64,000 bases of DNA from positions 186,001 to 250,000 of the forward strand of contig NZ_SHLX01000010.1 of NCBI RefSeq assembly GCF_004764705.1, written 5' to 3'. This document shows, piece by piece, positions 37,591 to 46,127 of this stretch. Position 1 is the first letter of the stretch. Each line of letters begins with the position of its first letter. The position numbers and the translations under genes were made by a program. The notes below the pieces were generated by a model. It was given only the letters and a program-made list of their open reading frames with translations. It was not told where the DNA came from and searched no databases. This DNA is from Paenibacillus cymbidii (GTDB taxonomy: Bacteria; Bacillota; Bacilli; Paenibacillales; NBRC-103111).

Positions 37591-39190
37591 ACGGCTCATA
37601 CGCTTGTGCGTGATCGACGATGTCAGCAGCGTCGTCGAAATGATCGCGAGCCGCACCGATTGGGCGTCTTACGGGATCGAGATCGCCGGTACGGCGGGGA
37701 GCGGCGTGGACGGACTGCGGCTTGTCGAGGAAGTGAGGCCGGATATCGTGCTCACGGATATCCGCATGCCGAAGATGGACGGGATGGAGATGACCGCCCG
37801 CATTTTGCAGCTTGATCCGCATTGCAAAGTGATTATTTTGAGCGGCTACACCGATTTCGAATACGCGCAGCAGGCGATTCGGCTCGGTGCGTTCGATTTC
37901 CTGAAAAAGCCGTTCTCGCGCGCGGAAATCGTCAAAGTGGTGGTAAAAGCCAAGGAGGCGTGGGAAGAGGAACGGCGCAGCATCACCCAGGTTCACGAAA
38001 TGGAGAAACGGCTGATGTTGAGTATGCCCCTGCTGCGGCAGGAATATTTGAGCACGCTCGTTCACCATCGTACGGACGCCGCGCAGGCGGAAAGACGTTG
38101 GCGTTATTTTCACATTCCGCTCGAACCGCGCCGGCTTGTGGTCATGATCGTGGAGATCGATCGGTTCGAAGGCGGCGCCGCGGCGCTGTCGACCCACGAA
38201 GTGGAGCTGAACCGGTTCGCGCTGCAGAACATTCTTGAGGAAACGATCCAGTCGTATACGCAGGGCGTCGTTTTCCGCGAGGCGGACAAGCGCCACATCT
38301 GCATCCTCAATTGCGACGACCCGCAGCTGGCGGGCCGAATCGCCGACCGCTGCTGCGCCCACATCGCGCAGTATACGCGTTTCACCATCTCGATCGGCAT
38401 CGGCCTGATCGCCGACGATCCGAGCCGGCTGCCGGAATCGTACGAACAGGCGCTGCAGGCGTTCTCCTATCACTTCTACTCCGGAGGCAACGGCGCATTC
38501 AGCTACGCCCATATCGCCGGCGTCGACAAGGAGCCGCGCTTCACGGCCGCGGCCGCCCAGGAGCTGCTGTTCGCCTTGCGTTCCGGGAACCGCGAAAAAA
38601 GCCTGGAGCAGCTTGCGCAGCTGCTGGACGATTTGTTCGCCGGCACGCCGAAGCCCGATTACGTCATCAGCGTTTGTTACGAGCTGGCGTTCATGATGCT
38701 TAGGGTGCTGCTGGAGAAGCTGCCCGACGAACAAGTCAGGGAGCTGGAGCGGCGCGTGCGCGAGAACAAGGCGGCGGAGCCGACGATGCACGAGCTGCGG
38801 CAACTGCTGGGCGACATTTGCCGCAAGGGCTGCGAATGGGTCGAAATGCAGCGGTCGAGCGAGTCGGAGCTGATCGTCCGGCAGGCGATGCAATATATCC
38901 GCGGCAACCTGGGACAGGCGCTTACGGTCGAGATGTGCGCTCGGCATGCGAATCTCAGCGCGGGCTATTTTGCCAACGTGTTCAAAAAAATCGCCGGCAT
39001 GACGGTGCAGCAATACGCGACCCACGAGCGAATCGAGCGGGCCAAACAGATGCTGATCGAAGACTTTCAGGTGCAGGAAATCGCCGACGCGCTCGGCTAC
39101 GAGCACCGGCGCTACTTCAGCGAAGTGTTCAAGAAGACGACCGGCCTGACGCCGTCGGAATTCCGGCAAGCTTATTTGGGCAAGGCCTAA
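37583..39190 (+). CDS. YesN-type response regulator with AraC DNA-binding domain
   Basis: A 535-residue transcription factor. The receiver domain (1-120) has the acidic pair in CVIDDV and phospho-acceptor Asp59 in VLTDIRMPKMDG. A long linker (about 150-420) separates it from two AraC/XylS helix-turn-helix motifs (about 430-535, MCARHANLSAGYFANVFKKI and EIADALGYEHRRYFSEVFKK). GGAGGAG precedes the ATG. It is expected to activate the ABC transporter genes that follow, probably in response to an oligosaccharide seen by the kinase. Confidence 0.92.
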   Translation: MNERLIRLCVIDDVSSVVEMIASRTDWASYGIEIAGTAGSGVDGLRLVEEVRPDIVLTDIRMPKMDGMEMTARILQLDPHCKVIILSGYTDFEYAQQAIRLGAFDFLKKPFSRAEIVKVVVKAKEAWEEERRSITQVHEMEKRLMLSMPLLRQEYLSTLVHHRTDAAQAERRWRYFHIPLEPRRLVVMIVEIDRFEGGAAALSTHEVELNRFALQNILEETIQSYTQGVVFREADKRHICILNCDDPQLAGRIADRCCAHIAQYTRFTISIGIGLIADDPSRLPESYEQALQAFSYHFYSGGNGAFSYAHIAGVDKEPRFTAAAAQELLFALRSGNREKSLEQLAQLLDDLFAGTPKPDYVISVCYELAFMMLRVLLEKLPDEQVRELERRVRENKAAEPTMHELRQLLGDICRKGCEWVEMQRSSESELIVRQAMQYIRGNLGQALTVEMCARHANLSAGYFANVFKKIAGMTVQQYATHERIERAKQMLIEDFQVQEIADALGYEHRRYFSEVFKKTTGLTPSEFRQAYLGKA

Positions 39191-39359
39191 ACAGCTTCGT
39201 GATGAGAAACCAACTTAGCTGTTTTGTTGCCCTTGATGTTGGTCATGCCACATGTACAGGCGTTGTCCCAGGCTTCATACTGGACGGGAAAGCAGCAAAT
39301 CTTCAGGGGGCCCGCACGAACAGCTCGTGGCGTGGGTGACAACAAGGGAGGATTTCGAC

Positions 39360-40751
39360 ATGAGGAAAAAGATCGGGGTTATGGGACTGAGCGTTGTAAT
39401 GACGCTGGCGCTGGCCGCTTGCGGCAGCAGCGGCGGCAAAGACGGCGGCAGCGGCGCAAGCCCGAGCGCATCCGCGGCGGCAAGCGGCAATTCGAAAGAC
39501 AAGGTGAAGCTGTCGTTCTGGTCGGTCGACCGTACGGACATCGACTACACGAAGGAACAGATCGCCAAGTTTCAAGCCGAAAACCCGAACATTGAAATCG
39601 ATTACGTCGTCAAGACGGAAGAGTACAACCAGGCGATCGATCTCGCGTTTGCCTCCGCGCAGTCGCCGGACATTTTCCGCACCAAGGAGAATACGATCCA
39701 GACGTTCTACAAAAAAGGCTACATGGAGCCGCTCGACAGCTACTTTGACGACGCCTTCAAGAGCAAGTTTACGCAGCTGAAGGATTTGAACGTGTTTGAC
39801 GGCAAATGGTACAGCTTCCCCAACTACGGCTATACGATGCGGCTTGTGTACAATGTCGACCTGTTCGAGAAGGCCGGGATCAAAAACCCGCCAGCCACGC
39901 TGCAGGAAATGGTCGAAACGGCGAAGAAGCTGACGGCTGTCGGCAAGGCGGACGGCGCTTACGGCTTCGCGCTCAACTTCAAAAGCCCGGCCAGCGCCTT
40001 CGATCGTTCGGGGCGCGCCATCGCCGAGCTTAACGGCTACGGCGGCTTCGGCTTCGATTTCAAAACCGGCCGGTTTGACGTCAGCGGCTTCAAGCCCGTT
40101 GTCGAAGCGTTCCGGCAGATGTATACCGACGGCAGCACCTTGCCGGGCATGGAATCGCTCGACATCGACCCGCTGCGCGCCCAGTTTGCCGAAGGCAAGA
40201 TCGGGATGTACATTTCCTTCTCTTCCGAGCCGGGCGTATACAAGAACCAGTTTCCGGCCAAAATCCGCTGGGCGGCGGCGCAGGTGCCTACGTACGACGG
40301 AACCGTACGCGGCGCCTCCGGCTTCCTTGGCGGCCAGTGGCTGAGCATCAGCAAACAGTCGAAGCATAAAGAAGAAGCCGCCAAGTTCCTGAAATTTATG
40401 TACGGCGATCAAATTTTGACCGACTATCACGAAAAGGGCTTCGGCTTGACGATGGTGTCGTCGGTGCTGAGCAAGGCGAAAAACGCGGATATCGCGGGGA
40501 TCGAAGGGTTCAAACCGACCAAGTACGACGGCGCGTGGCCGATTCAGCCGACCGTGGCCGTACAAGGCGCCAAATACCAGGACGAGTTCTTCAAGTACAT
40601 GCTGCAAGGCGGCGACCTGGACAAGATGATCGCGGATCTGAACAAGCGGTACAACGAAGCGCTCGACAAGGCGATCGCGGCCAAGGAAGTGGACGTCAAG
40701 CCTGATCCAAGCTTCGATCCGAAAAACTTGCAGAACATGTATGTGAAGTAA
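39360..40751 (+). CDS. Sugar ABC transporter substrate-binding lipoprotein
   Basis: A 463-residue extracytoplasmic binding protein of the CUT1 type. The lipoprotein signal ends in LALAAC with Cys21 as the lipidated residue, followed by a Gly/Ser linker. The mature part has family phrases such as NPNIEIDYVVKTEEYNQAID and VYNVDLFEKAGIKNPP. The substrate is not predictable. AAGGGAGGA precedes ATG 39360; the open frame upstream is not coding. A long hairpin between this gene and the first permease may raise its expression relative to the permeases. Confidence 0.92.
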   Translation: MRKKIGVMGLSVVMTLALAACGSSGGKDGGSGASPSASAAASGNSKDKVKLSFWSVDRTDIDYTKEQIAKFQAENPNIEIDYVVKTEEYNQAIDLAFASAQSPDIFRTKENTIQTFYKKGYMEPLDSYFDDAFKSKFTQLKDLNVFDGKWYSFPNYGYTMRLVYNVDLFEKAGIKNPPATLQEMVETAKKLTAVGKADGAYGFALNFKSPASAFDRSGRAIAELNGYGGFGFDFKTGRFDVSGFKPVVEAFRQMYTDGSTLPGMESLDIDPLRAQFAEGKIGMYISFSSEPGVYKNQFPAKIRWAAAQVPTYDGTVRGASGFLGGQWLSISKQSKHKEEAAKFLKFMYGDQILTDYHEKGFGLTMVSSVLSKAKNADIAGIEGFKPTKYDGAWPIQPTVAVQGAKYQDEFFKYMLQGGDLDKMIADLNKRYNEALDKAIAAKEVDVKPDPSFDPKNLQNMYVK

Positions 40752-40787
40752 ATTCTAATGTGGTAGAAGCAGTATAGACCGGCAGGG

Positions 40788-40818
40788 CGAAGGGTCAGAA
40801 GCGGCTTCTGGCCCTTCG
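40788..40818 (+). other. Intercistronic stem-loop between binding protein and permease genes
   Basis: CGAAGGG and CAGAAGC pair with GCTTCTG and CCCTTCG in a stem of about 14 bp with a very small loop and no T-run. Such stems often protect the 3' end of binding-protein mRNA or partially end transcription. Confidence 0.6.
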
Positions 40819-40839
40819 TCTCATTTCGGGGAAAGGTTC

Positions 40840-41748
40840 GTGGAATCGATGAAACAATGGAGAACGAATGCCGCGGGCGCGTTTTTCACCTTGCCCAGTC
40901 TTCTTTTGACGCTCGTATTTACGGTATATCCGATCTTCTGGGTGTTCCGCTACATGTTTTACGATTATAAAGGGTATGGAACGCCCCGCTTCGTCGGACT
41001 GGACAACTTCCGCACGCTGTCGACCGATCATCTGCTGTGGCAATCCGTCGTCCATACGTTTGTGTACGCCGGCGGGAAGCTGCTGCTGACGCTGCCGCTG
41101 TCGCTCATTCTGGCCGTTATTCTCAACCGTGCGATCAAAGGGCGGCAGCTGCTGCGGGCGATTTATTTTCTGCCGACGATTATCAGCTCCGCGGTCATAT
41201 CCGTCGTGTTCTTCATCGTGTTCAACTCGTACAACGGCATTCTGAACCAGTTCCTGATCAAGCTCGGCGTGACGTCCAAAGGCATCGAATGGCTCGGGCC
41301 CAAATACGCCATGCTGACGGCGATTTTGATCGCGGTATGGGGGGCGGTCGGCAATTACATGATTTTGTTCATCGCCGGGCTGCAGAACATTCCGAACGAT
41401 GTGATGGAAAGCGCGGAGCTGGACGGCGCGGGTTCGGTGCAGAAGTTCTGGTACATCACGGTGCCGATGCTCGGTCCGGTGCTGCAGATGGTCATCATGC
41501 TGGCGATCATCAACTCGCTGAAAAGCTATGAAAGCATCATGGTGCTGACCGACGGTGGGCCGATCGGCAAAACCGAAGTGATGTTCCTGTACTTGTACCG
41601 GCTCTTGTTCCCGACGCCGTCGGCCAGCACGGTGCTCGAGCAGCAGATCGGCTACGGCAGCGCAGTTGGTTTCGTCACGGCGATGATCGTCGGATGCGTA
41701 ACCGTGCTGTACTTCTATTTGTCCCGCAAATTGAATCGCATCATGTAA
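40840..41748 (+). CDS. Sugar ABC transporter permease (MalF/UgpA type)
   Basis: Polytopic membrane protein of 302 residues with six predicted helices (first at about 15-38, FFTLPSLLLTLVFTVYPIFW). The EAA-like cytoplasmic loop that contacts the ATPase is seen as NDVMESAELDGAGSVQKFWY. GTG 40840 follows GGGGA with a seven-base spacer; the ATG nine bases later is an alternative. It pairs with the next gene to form the channel. No ATPase gene is present, so a shared MsmX-type ATPase elsewhere is expected. Confidence 0.92.
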   Translation: MESMKQWRTNAAGAFFTLPSLLLTLVFTVYPIFWVFRYMFYDYKGYGTPRFVGLDNFRTLSTDHLLWQSVVHTFVYAGGKLLLTLPLSLILAVILNRAIKGRQLLRAIYFLPTIISSAVISVVFFIVFNSYNGILNQFLIKLGVTSKGIEWLGPKYAMLTAILIAVWGAVGNYMILFIAGLQNIPNDVMESAELDGAGSVQKFWYITVPMLGPVLQMVIMLAIINSLKSYESIMVLTDGGPIGKTEVMFLYLYRLLFPTPSASTVLEQQIGYGSAVGFVTAMIVGCVTVLYFYLSRKLNRIM

Positions 41749-41802
41749 CCGGCTTTTTGAACATGCACGGACCCCTGCAATCCGTTTTTGGAGGAATCGA
41801 TT

Positions 41803-42690
41803 ATGCAGCAAGATATGGCAGACAAGCGCAAGCCGGGCGCCCGAGGCGTCGTCGTTCCCGTCTTTTTGCGGCCGGGGACGATTGGATTATGGATGTTTTT
41901 GCTGGTCATGGCGGTGCTTACGTTGTTTCCGGTGCTCGTGGCGTTCCTCGGTTCGTTCAAGACGAATGCCGAATTGACCGCCGGCGCCACCGTCCTGCCG
42001 AAAGCCTGGCACTTCTCCAACTATGCGGAAGCGTGGAAAACCGCGAATTTTTCCCGGTATACGTGGAACAGCCTGTTCCTCAGCGTGACCACCACCGCGG
42101 GGACGCTGCTCGTTGCCTCGATGGCCGCTTACGGTGTGGAGCGGCTGCGGTTCGTGGGCAGACAGGCGTTCATCTTCGTTCAGGCGGCGACGATGTTTAT
42201 TTCGGTCGGTCCGCTGGTGCTGCATCCGCAGTTCCGGCTCATGGTCGCGCTGCACCTGCAAGCATCGCTGTGGGGCGTCGTCATTTTGCTGGTCAGTGCC
42301 CACGCCGCCACGTACTTCATCCTGTTCAGCTTCGTCAGGGCGATTCCGCGGGAGCTGGACGAAGCGGCCAAGATCGACGGCTGCACGATGCCGGGCACGT
42401 ATTGGCGGATCATTCTGCCCTTGCTGGGGCCGGGGCTCGGGGTATCGGCGCTGTTTACGTTCCGGGCGGCCTGGAACGAATACATCATGCCGCTCGTGTT
42501 CACGATGAGCCAGCCGAAGCTGCAGCCGCTTACCGTCGGCTTGTCCAACCTGCGTTACGGCGCGTCGGCGGCCGCGCAAACGCACTATATGATGGCAGGC
42601 GCCTGCCTGTCGATCCTGCCGATCCTCGTCGCCTACGTTTTCGCCAACAAATCGTTCATGCAGATGACGGCAGGTTCGCTCAAAGGGTGA
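41803..42690 (+). CDS. Sugar ABC transporter permease (MalG/UgpE type)
   Basis: A 295-residue partner permease. Six helices begin near residue 25 (GLWMFLLVMAVLTLFPVLVA), and the EAA loop is PRELDEAAKIDGCTMPGTYW. GGAGGA lies seven bases before ATG 41803. It is the last gene of the operon; a strong terminator follows ten bases after the stop. Confidence 0.92.
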   Translation: MQQDMADKRKPGARGVVVPVFLRPGTIGLWMFLLVMAVLTLFPVLVAFLGSFKTNAELTAGATVLPKAWHFSNYAEAWKTANFSRYTWNSLFLSVTTTAGTLLVASMAAYGVERLRFVGRQAFIFVQAATMFISVGPLVLHPQFRLMVALHLQASLWGVVILLVSAHAATYFILFSFVRAIPRELDEAAKIDGCTMPGTYWRIILPLLGPGLGVSALFTFRAAWNEYIMPLVFTMSQPKLQPLTVGLSNLRYGASAAAQTHYMMAGACLSILPILVAYVFANKSFMQMTAGSLKG

Positions 42691-42699
42691 TGCCGTGAA

Positions 42700-42745
42700 G
42701 AAGGCCGAACCGTTGCTGCTTTGCAGCGGGTTCGGCCTTTTTTTT
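42700..42745 (+). terminator. Rho-independent terminator of the first sugar transporter operon
   Basis: AAGGCCGAACC pairs with GGTTCGGCCTT and is followed by eight T residues. Confidence 0.92.
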
Positions 42746-42768
42746 GAAGATAAAGAATTAATACTTGA

Positions 42769-42816
42769 CCCAAAGCAGAACCCAAAGCAGAACCCAAAGC
42801 AGAACCCAAAGCAGAA
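42769..42816. repeat. Perfect 12-bp tandem repeat, four copies
   Basis: CCCAAAGCAGAA occurs four times in a row, at 42769, 42781, 42793 and 42805. It is probably a slippage-prone simple repeat with no visible function. Confidence 0.9.
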
Positions 42817-42897
42817 GGAGAAACAGAATTACTATTTACAACCCCACTTAAGAGGCAGGTGTGCGGCGGAGGAAGGGCACAGCCCGGATCGCCCGGC

Positions 42898-43027
42898 AAT
42901 TATATATGATTTTTCATATATAATTGCCGCCAAACGTGTCAAATGACCAATTATATGCGATTTTTCATACATATTCGTCCATTTCGACGCCTCGAAGGGA
43001 ATTGTATATGATTTTTCATATATAATT
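42898..43027. repeat. Three-palindrome element of a third sequence family
   Basis: Palindromes on the core TATATGATTTTTCATATA begin at 42898, 42949 and 43000, spaced 51 and 51 bp. The first and third are nearly perfect over 28 bp; the second has decayed. No fourth member is visible at the expected places. Confidence 0.8.
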
Positions 43028-43070
43028 CTCGGGGCTGTGAATAGTAACGAACCAGAACCAGAACGCCTAC

Positions 43071-43261
43071 GTTTAAGTGCAAACAAGCGCTTAAATTCGC
43101 TTCAGACGACTGTTCGGCACAGCTTAACGGCAAAAATGCACTTAACTGCCGCCCGTTTTCCAATATTTAGTTTATATTGTCGAATTTAAGTGCACATTTA
43201 CCCTTAAACATAGCAAACGAGTCTATATGGCAAAAGTTAAGGGCATTTTTGCATTTTACGA
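43071..43261. repeat. Four-hairpin element of a fourth sequence family
   Basis: Imperfect hairpins with TTAAGTGC or TTAAGGGC arms begin at 43071, 43121, 43183 and 43235, offsets 50, 62 and 52. The spacing is the same as in the AATAGCC elements although the sequence is different. From 43262 to 43540 I see no gene or clear signal. Confidence 0.7.
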
Positions 43262-43540
43262 CGATCCGCTCTCCAAGGCGTCTCTTGTCGTGCCCAAAGG
43301 CGCCCGCCACTCACGCACGCCACGCCGGAAAGGACGGTCAGGATGATTTTCTCTGACACGGTTTCGGCTTCTTTCGATTCGTCTCCCTTCGAACCCGATA
43401 ACATTTTTTCCGCGCACTGCAGTCGATAGCTTCAACAGTTCCCGCATTGTCAGGGATAGTTCCTTCCGCCGCGTTCCCTCCGATCCTTAATAATTCACCC
43501 CTACCCTTGAAAAATCACCCTTTTCCTTCATTATTTCACC

Positions 43541-43570
43541 TTGGAGAATGAGGCGACCGGCCGGTATGCT
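43541..43570 (+). promoter_or_regulatory. Candidate promoter of the GH116 operon
   Basis: TTGGAG, an 18 bp spacer and TATGCT end about 50 bp before the GH116 start. Confidence 0.35.
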
Positions 43571-43622
43571 AGTAAGAGTAGCTTCAACTATATGACGATT
43601 TTGATACCGGGGGAGAGCTTCC

Positions 43623-46106
43623 ATGACCACACGCCGCTATAACGGCACCTACCGCGAGGAGCGGAACGCCAGAATCGCTTACCCGCTCGGCGGAATCGGA
43701 GCGGGCTCGTTATGCCTCGAAGGGACGGGAGCGCTGTCGCACGTGTCGCTGCGGAACGCTCCCGATCTGGTTCACGAGCCGACGATGTTCGCCGCGGTTA
43801 GCGTCCGGCAGAACGGCGGCGTCATCGCCAAAGTGCTGGAGAGCGCCGTGCCGGCCTGGAAAGTGTTCGACTGGCCGAACGACGGGAAAGGCTGGGGAAG
43901 CAAACATTTCGGTTTGCCGCGGTTTGCCGAAAGCAGCTTCGCGGCGAAGTTCCCGTTCGGCATCGTCGAGCTGACCGACGCCGCCATGCCGATCCGCGCC
44001 ACCGTTACCGGCTGGAGCCCGTTTACGCCGCCGCATGCCGACGACTCGAGCTTGCCGGTAGCCGCGCTCGAATATACGCTGCACAACGACAGCGACGAGC
44101 CGCTTGAGCTGGTGTATTCGTTCCATGCCTCGCACTTCATGAATACCGGCAGAGGCACTCATCAAGTGCTGCCGGTGCCGGGAGGGTTTGCCCTGTACCA
44201 GCCGCCGGCGGAAGGGGCGCCGTGGGAGCGGGGCGCGTTCGCCGCGTCGATCGCCGACGACGGCGTCAAGGTGCACCACACGTGGTTTCGCGGCGGGTAT
44301 TACGACGCCCGCTCGATGCTGTGGAAAGCGATTGCGGAAGGGGCGGCGCCGGAATCCGCGCCGGTGACGGAAGGGATGCCCAGCCCGGGAGCGAGCCTGT
44401 TCCTGCCGCTGCGGCTGGAAGCGAAACAGTCGCGAACGATCCGCCTGCAGCTGGCCTGGCACGTGCCGGACAGCAACCTTCGGCTCGACTATCCGTGGGA
44501 AGCGGACCAGGCGAAATTCGACGACGAAACGTCGCGCGCCAGCGGCGACGAGTATTACCAGCCTTGGTACGCGGGCAAATACAGGGATATTTTCCAAGTG
44601 GCGTCCGACTGGCGGGAGCGATATGATAGTCTTCGCACCGCAACGGAAACGTTTGCCCGCTGCTTCTTCGATTCTACGCTTCCGGACGAAGTGCTGGAAG
44701 CCGCGGCGGCCAATTTGACGATACTCAAATCGCCGACCGTCATGCGCCAGACCGACGGCAGGCTGTGGGGCTGGGAAGGCGTTGCGCTCAAGGAAGGCAG
44801 CTGCTTCGGCTCCTGCACGCATGTATGGAATTACGCCCACGCGTTTGCGCATTTGTTCCCCGGGCTGGAGCGCAGCTTGCGCCAATCGGAGTTCAACGAA
44901 GGACAGGATGAGCTCGGCTTTCAGACGTACCGCATCCCGCTGCCGATTCGCCCGATTGTGGGCCGCTACACGCATTCGGCGGCGGACGGCCAGCTTGGCG
45001 GCATCATGAAGATGTACCGCGAATGGCGCATCGGCGGCGATACCGGCTGGCTCCGGGCGATGTGGCCGAAGGTGGAGCGCAGCCTGGGCTATTGCATCGA
45101 GACGTGGGACCCGGACCGGACGGGCACAATTGTCGAGCCGCATCACAATACGTACGACATCGAATTTTGGGGACCGGACGGCATGTGCTGTTCGATGTAC
45201 GTCGGTGCGCTGAAGGCGGCGTCGCTCATGGCGCATGCGCTTGGCGAGCCGGCGCAGCCCTACGAAACGCTGTACGAAAAAGGCCGCGCTTACCTGGAGA
45301 ACGAGCTGTTCAACGGCGACTATTTCGAGCAGCGCGTAGTTTGGGAAGGGCTGAGGTCGCCGTCGCCGCTTGACGTGGAAGTGAAGGCGGTATGGGAAGT
45401 CGCTTATTCGCCGGAAGCGCGCGAGCTGCTCCATACGGAAGGACCGAAGTATCAGTACGCGACCGGCTGTTTGTCCGACGGGATCATCGGCGCCTGGATG
45501 GCCCGCATGTGCGGACTGGGCGACATTGTCGATCCGGCGCAAGTCCGGAGCCACCTGCTCAGCGTCTATCGCCACAACTTGCGGCGCGACTTGTCCGATC
45601 ACGCGAACCCGCAGCGTTCCGGCTACGCGCTCGGCCGCGAGGGCGGGCTGCTGATCTGCACCTGGCCGCGCGGCGGCAAGCCGTCGCTGCCGTTCGTCTA
45701 CAGCGACGAAGTATGGACCGGCATCGAGTACCAGGTGGCGTCCCACCTGATGGCGATCGGCTGCGCGGAGGAAGGGCTCGATATTGTGCGCACGTGCCGC
45801 GACCGGTTCGACGGCCGGTTGCGCAACCCGTTCGACGAATACGAATGCGGCCACTGGTATGCGCGGGCGATGGCTTCCTACGCCTTGCTGCAAGGGTTGA
45901 CCGGCATCCGTTACGACGCGCTGACCCGCACCTTGACGATCGAACCGGGTTTGTCGGGCGATTTCCGCAGTTTCATTTGTACGGAAAGCGGGTATGGAAC
46001 GGCAGGCGTGCGCGGCGGCGAACCGTTCTTCGAGCCGGCCTCGGGAGAGATAAAGATCGAGCAAATCGATTACAAGGCGTTTGGAGGAGCAGAGAGCCGA
46101 AACTAG
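43623..46106 (+). CDS. GH116 family beta-glycosidase (GBA2-like)
   Basis: An 827-residue retaining glycosidase related to human non-lysosomal glucosylceramidase and bacterial GH116 enzymes with beta-glucosidase or beta-xylosidase activity. The N-terminal beta-sandwich begins with IAYPLGGIGAGSLCLEG. The (alpha/alpha)6 catalytic domain carries the likely nucleophile Glu514 in HNTYDIEFWGPDG and the likely acid/base Asp619 in CLSDGIIGAWMA. No signal peptide is visible, so it is probably cytoplasmic and acts on imported oligosaccharides or aryl glucosides. GGGGGAG precedes the ATG. The AraC-type regulator follows 21 bp downstream. Confidence 0.9.
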   Translation: MTTRRYNGTYREERNARIAYPLGGIGAGSLCLEGTGALSHVSLRNAPDLVHEPTMFAAVSVRQNGGVIAKVLESAVPAWKVFDWPNDGKGWGSKHFGLPRFAESSFAAKFPFGIVELTDAAMPIRATVTGWSPFTPPHADDSSLPVAALEYTLHNDSDEPLELVYSFHASHFMNTGRGTHQVLPVPGGFALYQPPAEGAPWERGAFAASIADDGVKVHHTWFRGGYYDARSMLWKAIAEGAAPESAPVTEGMPSPGASLFLPLRLEAKQSRTIRLQLAWHVPDSNLRLDYPWEADQAKFDDETSRASGDEYYQPWYAGKYRDIFQVASDWRERYDSLRTATETFARCFFDSTLPDEVLEAAAANLTILKSPTVMRQTDGRLWGWEGVALKEGSCFGSCTHVWNYAHAFAHLFPGLERSLRQSEFNEGQDELGFQTYRIPLPIRPIVGRYTHSAADGQLGGIMKMYREWRIGGDTGWLRAMWPKVERSLGYCIETWDPDRTGTIVEPHHNTYDIEFWGPDGMCCSMYVGALKAASLMAHALGEPAQPYETLYEKGRAYLENELFNGDYFEQRVVWEGLRSPSPLDVEVKAVWEVAYSPEARELLHTEGPKYQYATGCLSDGIIGAWMARMCGLGDIVDPAQVRSHLLSVYRHNLRRDLSDHANPQRSGYALGREGGLLICTWPRGGKPSLPFVYSDEVWTGIEYQVASHLMAIGCAEEGLDIVRTCRDRFDGRLRNPFDEYECGHWYARAMASYALLQGLTGIRYDALTRTLTIEPGLSGDFRSFICTESGYGTAGVRGGEPFFEPASGEIKIEQIDYKAFGGAESRN

Positions 46107-46127
46107 ACGAAAAAACGGGGGGATTGC

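Noticed and set aside
42633..42899. Minus-strand frame with GSALGSALGSALG repeats
   Set aside because: It only reads the 12-bp tandem repeat and the terminator in reverse.
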